Source: Gambelia wislizenii (lineage: Eukaryota; Chordata; Lepidosauria; Squamata; Crotaphytidae). Taken from it: DNA of 64,000 nucleotides. The notes beneath the pieces were generated by a model. The model made no database searches, was not told where the DNA came from, and saw nothing but the letters and a program-made list of their open reading frames with translations. Made by a program: the position numbers and the translations under genes. The stretch is from the NCBI GenBank assembly GCA_030847615.1, contig JAUMIR010000003.1:283458265-283522264 (forward strand). The letters are read 5' to 3'. This document shows positions 35,123-47,083 of this stretch, in pieces (position 1 is the stretch's first letter; every line of letters begins with the position of its first letter).

Positions 35123-35905
35123 TTGGAGAACTTACCATGAAGTCCATTCTAGCCAAGGAGAAGGAGCTATCCATGAGTGGGTTAACTCCTGTTGCCACCC
35201 AGGTGAGGCAAGGCATAATGGGGTTTAAGAAAGTATTTCCTTTTGGATCCCCCTCAGTTCATTTCCAAGCAGAGAAAACAGAAAAGAAGAAAAGGAAGAT
35301 CCCACGGGGTGGCGGGGAGGGGGGGGGATAAAGGGGAACAAATGGTCTAGCCACCTTAGGGTGGGGCTGAATATTTCCTTCTCCTTGGTTAGAATGGACT
35401 TTCATGATAAGTTCTCCAATATGCCATTCTCAGCCAGAGAAGGAGCCATCTATGAACAATGTGTTTTGTGAAAGTGGAAATCATGACCCAAGTTGCTGCT
35501 CTGCAAATATCCTCCAGGAGAGTATTAGTTGAGAAAGCCATTAATGTGGCCACTGAACTGACAGTGTGCTGTCACATTCTGTGGTTTGATAAGACCAAGG
35601 GATTCATAGGCCAGAAAAACACATGCTTTGAGCATATGGCACAAAAGAAGGAGTGATGCAAGGGAGGGGCAATAAAGAAGAAAGCTAAGAAACTGAGAAG
35701 AAAAAAAAGGAAAGAAAAGTAGCCAAGAGAAAGACAGAGGAGAAGAATATACAATGTTTCCTGGACGAAGCAAGGTGAAAGAGACAGGGATCTGACACAA
35801 AAATACTTTCTTGAAACACGTGATCCTTTGCCTCACCTGGGCGGTGACAGGAGTTAACCTATTCATGGATGGCTCCTTCTCTGCGGGCTGAGAATTCTGA
35901 AAATA
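35123..35905 (-). mobile_element. Non-autonomous DIRS-like element (miniature)
   Basis: Only about 780 bp. The left terminus (35123-35160) is complementary to an internal copy at 35381-35419. The next stretch (35420-35459) is complementary to the right terminus (about 35861-35903), giving the same ICR design as DIRS 1. The ends also share a longer inverted repeat (GGGTTAACTCCTGTTGCCAC at left, GGCGGTGACAGGAGTTAACC at right). Sequence after the ICR (AAGTTGCTGCTCTGCAAATA) matches the recombinase end of DIRS 1. Gag and RT are absent. Confidence 0.75.
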
Positions 35906-36019
35906 GGTTCTAAACAGTGTAAGAGTATGTTCAAGGTATGAATGCTAAAAAAGTATGCAGAACAAAATTATTCAGAACTATTAGAACAGTACACAAAGAT
36001 AATGGAAGTCTTCCCTTAC

Positions 36020-36180
36020 CAAATCCTGGTGCACTAGAAATAGCAATGGGAGGTTGCTTCATAATAGGAGGCAATGCAGAAGGAAGTTGATAACCTTGTA
36101 GTTTTAGTTTGATGAGTTTCATAGCTATAGAAAACTCCAGCTGGTCCATTCTCCCATCCTTGTTCATATCTGCCAGAGCC
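36020..36180 (-). CDS. ITSN1: ITSN1 exon 5: EH1 EF-hand and start of linker
   Basis: The exon is 161 nt and encodes residues 62 (last base) to 116 (first base). It starts with [20 protein letters not shown], a canonical 12-residue EF-hand loop (D66, N68, D70, G71, E77) with all calcium-ligand positions present. It continues through the conserved helix [18 protein letters not shown] and ends in the linker at SSAPGF. The acceptor is GGTATTGTAG and the donor GTAAGG. A non-autonomous DIRS element ends about 115 bp downstream of the donor, and a CR1 tip lies about 150 bp upstream. Confidence 0.96.
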
Positions 36181-36325
36181 CTACAATACCAAGTGGAATA
36201 TTTTTAAAAAATACATTGCAAAATCTTCCAAAAGCTAACAAAAACTCATCTCAATTACAACATTTGATAATAAAAAAACTACAAGATTGATCCACTAGTT
36301 CAGTAATATCTATTACCCATATTAG

Positions 36326-36385
36326 AAGCACAGAATCTTAGAGTTGGAAGGGCCCTCAAGGGCCACCCAATCCAACAACCTAACC
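36326..36385 (-). mobile_element. CR1 3' tip
   Basis: CAGAATCTTAGAGTTGGAAG and CCACCCAATCCAAC: a short diverged CR1 end. Confidence 0.65.
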
Positions 36386-36891
36386 ATGAATATCACCTTT
36401 CAAATCCAGAAGCTTAACGCAGGTTTAGTTATTAAACCACTTACTGTATATCACAATAATCAAACTTCACAGAAGCTTTCCTTTTCAACTTCTGCACTCA
36501 GTACAATACATCCTCAATCAAAGTTCAAGTACTAGAGAACTGTGACTGAGATAGGACGTATACAAAGCCCAGGAAATGAGAAGTTATACTTACAGTGAAG
36601 GTTCATTCTAGGATGGCCAGAGAAAAAATCCACAACGATTGGGTTCATCCTCACGTGCCAACCAATCAGGCAAGAGCTTAGAATCTTAAGCAGTAACTGT
36701 TAGAAGCCCCTTCTCTTCTCCTTCAGTTCTGTTATCTAGCCCTGACAACTGGTCAGGATTGGGGTGTAAAACTGAGCCCTAACTCAGAAGATCCATTCTG
36801 GTCAGCAACCTCCATGGGGGCTGTTCAGACAGTTGAAGCAACCATGAAAACCACGGATGTCTGAGCCAATATAGTGAAATCAAGACCACCT

Positions 36892-38789
36892 TTACCCTCC
36901 CGTTATATCTTTGTAATTACTCATGGAAATATCTATATTGGAGGGAAAGCGTACAACCAGCCGTTTGGCCACTTTGTCACGAAAGCATAGCTTCCTTCCG
37001 CATTTCCCTTTCCATCTATTGGAAAAACTGTTTAATTTGCAGTTCCTTATAGAAGCGAACAGATCGACTTGCAAAGGGCCAAACATTCTGTTTAACTGAT
37101 TGAATACATCTACATTCAGCGACCATTCTCCTGGATGAATGCCGTGTCTGCTCAGATAGTCCGCAGTTACATTTAACTTGCCTGTAAATACATTGCTGTG
37201 ATCGATTTCAAATTTTTCTCTGCCCACTTGAACAGTCTCTGAGATTCCTTCAGTAAGAAAATTGAACATGAATCTCCTTGTTGTTTATATATGCTCACAC
37301 TGTGGTATTGTCTGTTTGTACTTGGACATGATTTCCCCTGACTATCCTTGCAAAGGTTATCAACGCTAATCTCACTGCCTTTAGTTCCAAGAAATTTATG
37401 TTTCACTTTTTGTCTCCTAAATTCCATAATCCTTGAGCTGAATGCTTGAGCTGAATGCTGACCACAGTGTGCAGCCCAGCCTGTTAGGCTGGCATCTGTT
37501 GTTACTTGCACCATGATCTGCTATCTTAGCAGTACTCCCCTGCTTATATTCTCATCTATTAGCCACCATGCTAAATCCTGCTTCACATGATGCAGTATCA
37601 TTACCAAATAGTGATGGCTGTTCCCTATGGCCAAGTGATGAGGCAGGAGTAACCTCTGCAGTTTCCTAGTATGAATCTGCCCAACTGAACCAGTTGAATG
37701 GTTGATATCAACATACACATCAATTTGGTCAATGTAATCAGATACATTGACCTGGCTAAACTTAACTGTCTTATTTCATTCCTTATCTTCTCCTTTCTCT
37801 CCTCCGATAAACTCAAGTATCCTAACCCGGTGCCTATGTTTGCACCTAAATGAGTTAACCTGGTTGTTGGCGTCAAATGACTTCACTACCAATTTACAAG
37901 AAAGCTGTATACTTGTAACGCCCAAACTGTTAATCTCATGTCCGTTGTTCTTTGGACCGTGCTAGCACAAAAATGTCATCGAAGTAAGGATGTAAATGTA
38001 TACCCTTTTGTCTTAGAAATGCTACAATCAGGACTAGAATTTTTGTAAATACCCTCGGAGGAAACTGTAGTCCGAAAGGTAAAGCCTTGAGTTGGTAATG
38101 GTTGTCGTGGGCCAGAAACCTCTGATATTGTTTTTCTGTTTCCGCCATTCGGATGTGCAGATACACTTCCCTCAAATCAACTGAAATCATGCACCATCCC
38201 AATTGTATGTTTTCCATTATAGTTTTCCATGTTTCCATTTTGAACTTCCTGTACTTCACGAAAGTATTCAGGTATAAGAGGTTCAAAACAGGTCAGTATG
38301 ACCCATTGCTTTTGGGCACTGTGAAAAGTGATGAATAGACTATTGTGCCCCAAAGATCGACAGGAACCTCTTCTATTGCCCCTATATCTAACAGATGTTC
38401 TATTTCCTGAAGTGCAATATTTTTCTTGGATGTCTCTTTTATTACTGGTAAGGAGAGAAATCTGCTTTTTGGTCTACTTTGGAAGTGATTTATGTAACCT
38501 GATGATACCACCACCAGAACCCAAGCATCTGATGTAATTTCTGCCTAAAATGACCAAACTACAATAATCTTCATCCCCACCTGAACATCCCTCTTCTCAA
38601 TATTGAGAGCGTGCTCTCCTTTGGCCTGTGTTTGATCCTCTACCTTGTCCCTGTCTATTAAAGGAACCTTGCCTGCCGAATTGAACTCTAGATCTATTCT
38701 AATGCTGTTTACCAGGTCTGTATTCAAATTGTTTATAACCTCCTCTCCCTCCATGAAAGGAAGGAAAAGGATTATAATTATTCTGAATC
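36892..38789 (-). pseudogene. DIRS 2 reverse transcriptase-RNase H, degraded
   Basis: Order from high to low: RT N-terminal region (38514-38293, IEHLLDIGAIEEVP), RT palm (38286-37936, SVDLREVYLHIRMAETEKQY, FPPRVFTK and PYFDDIFVLA), connection (37876-37521), RNase H (37514-37173, VTTDASLTGWAAHCG) and C-terminus (37269-36892, VTADYLSRHGIHPGEWSLN, GPLQVDLFAS). Several frame changes. The palm motif is FDD in place of the more usual LDD. Confidence 0.8.
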
Positions 38790-39043
38790 CTAGAATCATA
38801 GAGTTGGAAGAGACCTCAAGGGCCATCCAGTCCAACCCCCTGCCATACAGGAATACACAATCAAATCATTCCCAACAGATGGACATCCAGCCTCTGTTTA
38901 AAAACCTCCAAAGAAGGAGACTCCACCACACTCTGAGGCAGTGTATTCCATGTCCAAACAGCTCTTACAGTCAGGAAGTTCTTCCTAATGTTTAGGTGGA
39001 ATCTCTTTTCCTGTAGTTTGAACCAACTGCTTCGTATCCCAGT

Positions 39044-41595
39044 CTATGGAGCAGCAGAAAACAAGCATCCCTTCAAATATTTAAACGTGTCTATCATGTC
39101 ACCTCTCAACCTTCTCTTCTCCAGACTAAACATGCCCAGCTCCCTAAGCCACTCCTCATAGGGCATGGCTTCCAGACCTCCCACCATCCTGGTTATCCTG
39201 CTCTGGACACGTTCCACCTTGTCAATATCCTTCTCGAATTGTGGTGCCCAGAACTGGACACAGTATTCCAGGTGAGGTCTGACCAAAGTAAAATAGAGTG
39301 GCACTATTACTTCCCTTGATCTAGACACTATACTCCTATAATGCAGCCTAAAATCACATTGGCTTTTTTTAGCTACTGCATCACACTGCTGACTCATGTT
39401 CAGCTTTTGATCCACGAAGACTCCTAGATCCCTTTCACATGTATTACCATCAAGCCAGGTGTCACCCATCCTATATTTGTGCATTTCATTTTTACTGCCC
39501 AAGTGTAGTATCCTACATTTCTCCCTGCTGAAATTCATTTTGTTAATATTGGCCCAGCTTTCTAATCTATTAAGGTCATTTTGAATTCTGATCCTGTCCT
39601 CTAGGGTATTAGCTACCCCTCCTAATTTGATGTCATCTGCAAACATGATAAGCATACCCTCTATTCCCTCATCCAAGTCATTGATAAAGATGTTGAATAG
39701 CACTGGGCCCAGGACAGAACCCTGTGGCACCCCACTGGTCACTTCTCTCCAGGATGAAGAGGAGCCATTGGTGAATACCCTTTGGGTTCATTCAGCCAAG
39801 CAATTACAAATCTACCTAATAGCTGCATTGTCTACCCCACAGGTTACTAACTTTTTGCTAGAATACCATGGTGGACCTTTTCAAAAGACTTATTGAAATG
39901 CACTATATCCACAGCATTTCCTTCATCTATCAAGTTTGTAACTATCAAAAAAAGATGAGATTAGTCTGACATTACTTGTTTTTCAAAAATCCATACTGAC
40001 TTTTTGTGATCACGACATTCCTTTCTAAATGCTTACAAACTGTACAATGATCTGCTCTAGAATCTTTCCTAGTATTGATGTCAGGCTGACTAGGCGGTAA
40101 TTATTTGGGTCTTCTTTCTCCTCCTTTTTATAGATGGGGACAATATTTGCCCTCATCCAGTCTGCTGGGACCTCTCCTATTCTCCAGGAATTCTCAAAGA
40201 TTATTGACAGTGGTTCTGAGATTACTTCTACCAGTTCTTTTAATACCCGTGGATGAAGTTCATCTGGCCCTGGAAATTTGAACTCATTTATACTAGCCAG
40301 GTATTCCTGAACTACCTCTTTACCAATTCTGTGCTGTATTTCCCCTACTGCATCATCTGCTCCATCTTCCCCAGGCTGAGCACTGTTCCCCCTTTGGGAG
40401 AAGACTGAAGCAAAGAAGGTGTTAAGTAGTTCTGCATTTTCTCTGTCCCCTGTTAGCCTTCTGCCATCTTCTCTACACAGCAGTCCTACCATTTCCTTGT
40501 TCTTCCTTTTGCTACAGACATAACCAAAAAAGCCCTTTTTATTGTTTTTAACCTCTCTAGCAAGCCTGAGCTCCAGCTGAGCTTTGACTTTTCTGACTTT
40601 CCCCCTACATGAGCTGGCTATTTGTTTGAATTCTTCTTTGGTGATTTCCCCTTTTCCATTTCTTGTACATATCCTTTTTAAGTTTTAGCTCAGTTGAGAG
40701 CTCTTTCAACATCCATCCTGGTTTCTTTAGACACCTCTCCTTTTTCCTCCTCATTGGAACTGTTTGGAATTTTGCCTTCAATAGCTCACTTTTTAGAAAC
40801 TCCCATCCTTCATGAACTCCCTTATCTTTTAGTATTTCTGACCATGGGATCACCCCTAGTAATTCCCTAGGTTTTCTGAAATCAGCTTTCTTAAAGTCTA
40901 GAATGCATGTCTGACTATGCTTGGCTTCCCCTTTCCTCTGTATAACAAACTCCAGGAGAACATACTCACTCCCCCCCCAGGGGTCACGCCACTTCCACAC
41001 CATTAACCAGGTCATCCCTATTGGTTAGTATCAGATCTAAAATACCTGTTAGCCTTGTTGCCTTTTCTACCTTCTGGACAATGAAATTGTCTGCAAGGCA
41101 AATGAGGAATTTGTTGTATCTGAAATTGGTGGCAGAGTTGGACTTCCAACAAATATTAGGATAGTTGAAATCCCCCATTACTGCTACATCTCTCCTTTCT
41201 AAATGAGTGGTCATCTGTTCCAGGAAGGCATCATCCAAGTCCTCGGTTTGGCTTGGAGGCCTGTAGTAGATCCCCACAATGACATCTCTGCTGTTTTTCT
41301 CTCCCCTAATTTTTACCCAGATTCTCTCAACCTGGCTCCCAGGATTTAAGTCATGGATCTGTTCACAGGTGTACACATCCTTAACATATAATGCTATTCC
41401 ACCACCCTTCCTGTTTGGTCTATTTTTCTGAAATAGGCTATACCCCTCTATTAGTACATTCCAATCATGAGACTCATCCCACCAGATTTTAGTGATGCCC
41501 ATGATATCATATTTCTTTTGCTGTGCTAAGAGTTCAAGCTCATCCTGTTTTATTTCCCATGTTCTATGCATTCGTATAGAGACATCTGAGGCCAT
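39044..41595 (-). pseudogene. CR1 ORF2 (endonuclease-reverse transcriptase), broken
   Basis: The endonuclease (41595-40984) shows [30 protein letters not shown] and [12 protein letters not shown], with [14 protein letters not shown]. The linker (41015-40605) and RT N-terminus (40492-40025, YLASINEFKFPGPDELHPRV, NYRLVSLTSILGKILEQII) follow. The RT core (39742-39044) has TSGVPQGSVLGPVLFNIFIN and FADDIKLGG near 39637, then the C-terminal domain (EKRRLRGDMIDTFKYLKG). Four segments in different frames: inactive. Confidence 0.85.
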
Positions 41596-41751
41596 GGGCC
41601 ATTTCCCCTATCTGCCTTTTAAAAGGTTTATTCCTCCCATTGTTGGGTTGTTGTGTTATTTGCCTTGTTCTCTGTATAACATTTGGGCTATTATCTCTAG
41701 CACTCAATGAACTCCTGCCTTCAAGCGTACTGCCTCCCTCCCCCATACAAC

Positions 41752-42024
41752 TCAGTTTAAATCCCGCCTGATGAGATCTTTCAGACTCTTTGCAAAAACA
41801 TTCCTACCAACTGCTGTGAGGTGCAGCCCATCTCTTGCCAGAAGTCCACTTCCATGAAACCGCATCCCACAGTCCAGGAAGCCAAATTGTTCCTGGCGGC
41901 ACCATCTGCATAGCCAGTTGTTCACCTTCACTATTCTTCTCTCCCTTCCTGGGCCATGCCTTTCCACTAGAAGGACAGATGAAATGACTATCTGTGCATC
42001 CAGGTTCTTCAGCTTCCTACCCAA
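41752..42024 (-). pseudogene. CR1 ORF1 C-terminal (esterase-like) fragment
   Basis: Encodes VNNWLCRWCRQEQFGFLDCG and GLLARDGLHLTAVGRNVFAK, the C-terminal end of the SGNH/GDSL-type esterase domain known in CR1 ORF1. The N-terminal part is truncated. Confidence 0.75.
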
Positions 42025-42290
42025 AGCCTCATAATCCCATAATCCGTCATAAACCCCATCCCATAATGGAGGCTATGCCTTGCAGTATCACTGGTTCCCA
42101 CATGGACCAAAAGGAAGGGATAATGGTCCCCTTCCTTTGTAAATTTGACATTACTTATTATTACTTATTTCTTATCCCTGTTCTCTATGAGAACCTTCTC
42201 TAAAGCTTTCTCTCCAAATAATTTACCAGTAAAAGGTACTAAGCCCAAATTATTCCTACATTTCTGATCAGCCTCCCAATGTCTCAACCA

Positions 42291-43509
42291 CTATATTCGT
42301 CTTTTAATTGTTATGGCATTAATAGATCTAGATGCAAAAGTCATAGAATCGTGACCTGCATCTACAGTAAATTCCAATACCTGTTTTTTTCTTCCTAATG
42401 CCTTATACAATGAAGCTATGGACAGGTACTGTGTCTCTAAAATTACCACAATCCATAACACTGATGCCCTGGCAAACATTGAAGATGTCATGGAAGCCCT
42501 GATCACAAGGGCTGAGCCCTCATGCACCTTTCTGAGTGCCATGTCTACTCGTTTCTCATCTATTTCCTTAAGAGTAGTATCTCCTTCCTGAGGAACTATA
42601 GCTACCGAACTCAGTGCTGCTATTGGACCATCCACGAGAGGGGCCTTTAAAAACTCTAAATCTTTACTATTCAGGTTATATAATTTTTGACTTCGACCTA
42701 CCAATTGCTTAGTATGAAGAGACAATCGCCATTCTGTATCTATTATATCCCTCAACACTTCTGGTATAGGAACTTCTAAATTTTCTGTTACTTGTCTTCT
42801 AAGCACCGATGTTACTTTATCCACCTGTTTTGATTCAACTTCACTGAGTGCAGAAACAGTGGAATTGGAATCCAATCCCAAGGTCTGCAATACTCTCTTT
42901 AATAAATGTTTAAATGAGTCCTGATGGAAATGTCTATCAGATACTATTTTTTCACCCTCATCCTGGTCTGAGAAGTTAGCCCTACCCTCAGACACCTCTC
43001 TTTCTACCACCTCCTGTTGCCAGTCCTTCCTATCTGATTCCACCTCTGATATCTAAATGTTTCTTTTTTCTTTTGCATTTCCTATGTGTGTCAAGTTCCA
43101 CATTTTCTAATGACTCTCCCTCAGCAACGTATTTTCTGTTTATGTTGTGTTGTAACTGAATATCTGTTCCACTCCTAAGGTCCATGCTACTCTCTGCAGT
43201 AATCCATTGTTGCTGTCTTTATTGTCTTCTAGTGTTGTCATCAGTTCGGAAACAACTGTTGTCATCCAATAAAACAGATCTAATTTCCTTCTGAATTGTG
43301 TCTCTAATCAAGGACTGTAAATCTGGTAACTGAGACTGCCAATTTCCTCTACTAGTAGACATGCCCTCTAAGCAGTCTTCATCTCTATCATATTCATGTC
43401 CTTCACTATCGACAGGTCTGTGACTCTGCTTTTGACTTAAATTAGTAGACCCATTACTAAGGGATTGTATTTTTGTCTGATTGTGCTCTGCAGACTGTGC
43501 ATTGGCCAT
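42291..43509 (-). pseudogene. DIRS 2 gag-like ORF, two segments
   Basis: 43509-43219 (MANAQSAEHNQTKI, then LPDLQSLIRDTIQKEIRSVL) and 43043-42291 (MESDRKDWQQEVVE, PIPEVLRDIIDTEW, KRVDMALRKVHEGSALVIRA). The second is 250 codons and helix-rich, matching the typical layout of DIRS gag. Separated by a frame break. Confidence 0.65.
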
Positions 43510-44044
43510 CGTCTGTGAATCAATGAATATCGAGTTTAAAATTGCATGAAATCAGGAGTCATATGTTTCATAGGCAGATAAAATTCATCCATGTCTACTT
43601 TCCACCCACTAGAGGTCTCTAGTGCCAGCCGTGCCACCCGACACTGATGCTGGAGAGAGTGGGCGTGTATGATGTATGGAGCTACGTTCTGACGTAGCTC
43701 CGCCTCCTGGCATTGAATTTGCATTTTCAACATGGCAAGCGGGGCAAACCGTCAGAGAACGTGCTCCCTGTAAGGTACATTTCTCCACCCCTATCTGGGA
43801 CTCTGGCCCTCTGTGCCTCCGAACCTAGCATTTCAATCTCTGACCCTTATCCTGGAGTGTCATTAGGAAATACATCCTGTTTTTAAGACTGATCACTTGT
43901 CTTTCATCCCTTTTCAAAGACATGAAACACTTATAATTATATAGGAGGGACCAGAGCTGTGATAGAGCACATGCTTTGAATGAGGAAGTTGCCAAGTTCA
44001 ACTGACTTTAGTTGAAAAATATTTCTTGTAGGAGAACTAGGAAA

Positions 44045-44114
44045 AGATTTTGCCTGGGGGTTGGACTGGCTGGCCCTTGTGGTCTCTTCCAATTCTATGG
44101 TTCTATTATTCTAA
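44045..44114 (+). mobile_element. CR1 3' tip, plus orientation
   Basis: GGGGTTGGACTGGCTGGCCC followed by TTCCAATTCTATGGTTCTAT: the CR1 end in the opposite orientation to the other copies here. Confidence 0.85.
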
Positions 44115-44439
44115 CCACAATCAATACTGGATAAAATGTATCAACAATTTGGCTAAATTTCATATGTTTATATGCAAGCTTGATTAGAAGTAAGACTTGC
44201 TGAGTTCAGCTCCCTGTAAGTTTTTCACACTGTTGCTTGAAGTCTCACAATGTTCTCTCTTTCCTTGGTCTGTCTACCCAAGAGCTGGCACTGTAGTTCT
44301 CTGTATCACATTTAACAAATATCTCTACTATCATTTCCTTGACTATCAATATTATCAGTTATATATAACTATCAGCTACATTATATACTTGTATATAAAT
44401 TGACGTCATTTAAAAATCGAGGGAAGGTTATAGGGCCAA

Positions 44440-45425
44440 ATTATGGTTTTTGATATGACCTGTGGATAAGTCAGGGATAAAACTTTGGGGCTCAGCACAG
44501 GGCTTCTCAGATTCATTCCACTGAGAGGCAACACCACTAGCAACGCCTCGGGACAGCCCCTGGCTGCTGCTGTTATTTTCTTACCCAGACATTCAAAAAG
44601 ACCATGGGTAACTGGCTGTTGCTGGGGTGGCTGAGAAGACAGAGATGCGACTGCTTAAGAGACATCTGACTGTGGGAAGCAAGCACACAGGCAGGTGAGT
44701 GGGCAGATTCTCCCCTTTGTTTCTTCCCACGCATTCTGATAAACAAAGAATTTGAGAGGTACAAGGAGGATGTTGAATTCTCAATACAGCCATCAGGTTT
44801 GTTCCTTCAGGACCACTATTAATGTCCTTCCTCAGTCACCACTGCTGTTTCTTTGCTCACCACTTCCACGAAAGGTAGACATTGCTGGGCAGTGCAGGAG
44901 ACGGTACTGACCACTCACTCCCTTTTGCCCTCAACTGGCCTTCATACCTCACCAGCTGGTCAGCCTGAAAGCAGGGTCTACCCCAGTCATCAACTTCTCT
45001 GGATCTCTCCATTGTGGCTGCGATGGAGCTGGTTCTTCTCTTTTCCCTGCCTTCTCTGGCTCCTCTTCACTGCCCGAATGCCTACGCCTGTCTGCAGCTG
45101 ACCTACTTGCCTCCTCAAAGAAGATGAAGAGAGGAGGAGGAGGAGGAGGAGGCAAGCGAACAGACAACTGAGGGTGGGGCAATCGGGCGGTGAAGAGGAG
45201 AAGGAGCAGGCAGGCAAAAGACAAGAAACCAGCCATCCCTCCAGCTGCAATTTCTCATCTTTTGTCTGCCTTCCCCTGCTCCTCTTTGCTGTCCACCCAA
45301 TCTCCCTTAGTCATCTGCAGCCCGCTCATTTGTTTGCTCTTCCTCCTCTCCACCTTCTCCAAGGATGGGTAGACAGGTGGTGAATAGGAACTGGAGAGTA
45401 GGCCCAGAAAACAAGTACCCTCATT
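44440..45425. mobile_element. Candidate palindromic DNA transposon
   Basis: Contains GTGGATAAGTCAGGGATAAA near its left side and, at about 45010-45375, three alternating forward/reverse/forward copies of a roughly 110-bp CT/GA-rich unit. Its ends are not defined. Called a transposon by analogy with elements A-C. Confidence 0.4.
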
Positions 45426-45629
45426 CCTGGTTCAGTTTGGTATTAATGTCACCTATCTTGTTAATGTCTTGAATAATAAATTAGGCAAACATACTGGGGA
45501 TTTGACAAGCTCTGCATAGGTGAATTTTCTTTAAAAGCATATCTTCAGCATCTGAAATGAATAATATAGAGGAATATATGGAAATTCTCTTCTTAACAAT
45601 GAATTCCATTTCTGATTGGGAAAAGGCGT

Positions 45630-45870
45630 CTGGGTTTATTTATTTATACCCCGCTCTTCAGTCATTAGAACGGCTTACAAACTGTTTTAAGCAATAGCAA
45701 TTTACACATCTACACTGCATTAAGCAGTTTCCAGTGTGTGTTAGCTAATTGCACCCACAAGCCGGGTACTCATTTTACCGATCTACGAAAGGATGGAAGG
45801 CTGAGTGAACCTTAGATTCCTCCAGGAATCCTCCAGGAAGAAGACTGGAGCCTGCCTTTTGTACTAGAGA
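45630..45870 (-). repeat. MIR-like SINE with L2-type tail, second copy
   Basis: TTTATACCCCGCTCTTCAGT, GTGTGTTAGCTAATTGCACC and AAGGATGGAAGGCTGAGTGA in the same order as 80-265, but longer. Confidence 0.6.
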
Positions 45871-47019
45871 GGCAAGACTTTCTTAAAGACTAACCAGTCT
45901 CCTTCCACCTTCTGCTCAGAGAAGCCTGATTTTATATTGTAAATATGAGAAATTATATGTTCATGATTAAAGGAAATGATACTTCCATTTGACACTCACT
46001 ATAGTGCCCATTTTCAGTATATTTATCTAATCTGAGCAAACCTGTTTGGTTTCAGCAAGCACTATGGGGGGGAAGTGAGATACCTATAAAGGTCAAGGTA
46101 GTTTTCTGAAGTACTGTTTTTAGAGAGTACAAATATTCAAGTAGAACAAAACTGTAAGTAATCCAGATTATGTCTACTTATATTTAGTTACTGTCTTCAA
46201 ACCGTTAGTACTTGATTTGAAAGCCTACGTAAGACGGTTCTTAATGGATTACTGGCTTGCCAACACAAATCCTGTATACAGGCCAGTGAAAGAACTGTGC
46301 AGATAGCAAAATTAATCGTTACAGTCTTACAAATTTCTCAGACTTAACAATGCCAATATATATTCTAAATATATGTAAACATGCAAATAAAAATGTGTAA
46401 AATAATTTATTTTTGTTTCAGTGCACAGACACTGTTGCAAGTACTATTGTAGAAGATTTCTGACCAAAAAAGGATTTTAAGCATACACTGCAGTCCTGAA
46501 TAAAGAAGTTCTGGGTCACTGACCCTATGCGTCTTTATACAAGTCAAAAATCGAATTATTTTGATTAGGTGATCACTCAAAAATACTAAAGTCAAGAATG
46601 TAAAGGTGTTTAAGTTAAAGTCTATGCTTTCCGTGTCTAACAGCTCACGTCTAAACAATGAAAAACTTATCTGTATAGAATCTGCCTTCTAATTTTAGAA
46701 TCAACTAGAGATCATCATATGGATAGTTTTTTCTACAAGTAATTCAAGCGGCTAAATTAAAAAGGCTAGCTATGTAAAGATATTAGGATGTAGTTTCTCA
46801 TCTGCCACATCATCCTAGTTTTTTGTAATTTTCCTTAATTACAAGTGGTTTCACAACAGCATTCTCAGCCATTTTATAAAAAATGCTTATTATTATTATT
46901 ATTATTATTATTTACAATGTACCTTTGACTAAAATATGTGAAACTTTTAAAAAGTCAATATAGTACCATGATTTTTTTAAAAAAAACCAAGCAAACTGGT
47001 GAAATTTTTAAAAGCTTAC
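45871..47019. other. ITSN1 intron 4, gene-proximal to exon 4
   Basis: No recognised element except (ATT)n at about 46888-46912. Confidence 0.5.
46888..46912. repeat. (ATT)n microsatellite
   Basis: Perfect trinucleotide run. Confidence 0.9.
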
Positions 47020-47083
47020 CATATCTGTGCTAAAACTGGTTGAGGTAAACCAGACTGGAAAAAAAAGTTCCTGGCTTGATCAC
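47020..47083 (-). CDS. ITSN1: ITSN1 exon 4: EH domain 1, middle
   Basis: The exon is 64 nt and encodes [20 protein letters not shown] and two bases of the following Trp codon. That Trp (residue 62) is the conserved EH tryptophan of the NPF-binding pocket. The acceptor is CTTCTCTTGCCAG and the donor GTAAGC. It has the same length and phase as exon 9 at 5528, its counterpart in EH domain 2. This shows the two EH domains share exon structure, as expected from an old internal duplication. Confidence 0.96.

Larger units (their letters stand above)
38790..42125 (-). mobile_element. CR1 LINE, about 3.3 kb, inserted in DIRS 2
   Basis: The 3' end lies at 38790 (CTAGAATCATAGAGTTGGAA); the 5' side runs to about 42125, where gag of DIRS 2 resumes shortly after. 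It holds the C-terminal part of ORF1 and nearly all of ORF2. It is in the same orientation as DIRS 2 and ITSN1. The 5' junction is placed only to within about 50 bp. Confidence 0.9.
36575..43760 (-). mobile_element. DIRS retrotransposon 2, split by CR1, recombinase lost
   Basis: Gag (42291-43509) and RT-RNase H (36892-38789) remain in minus orientation around a CR1 insertion. The left terminus (CTTACAGTGAAGGTTCATTC, 36589-36608) aligns with the left terminus of the miniature element at 35133. No tyrosine recombinase or ICR is seen between it and RNase H, so an internal deletion removed them. The right end is not defined; no inverted copy of the left end is visible near 43760. Confidence 0.75.

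Noticed and set aside
40984..41595. 203-codon open frame as a host endonuclease gene
   Set aside because: It is the endonuclease domain of CR1 ORF2, collinear with RT and the CR1 3' end.
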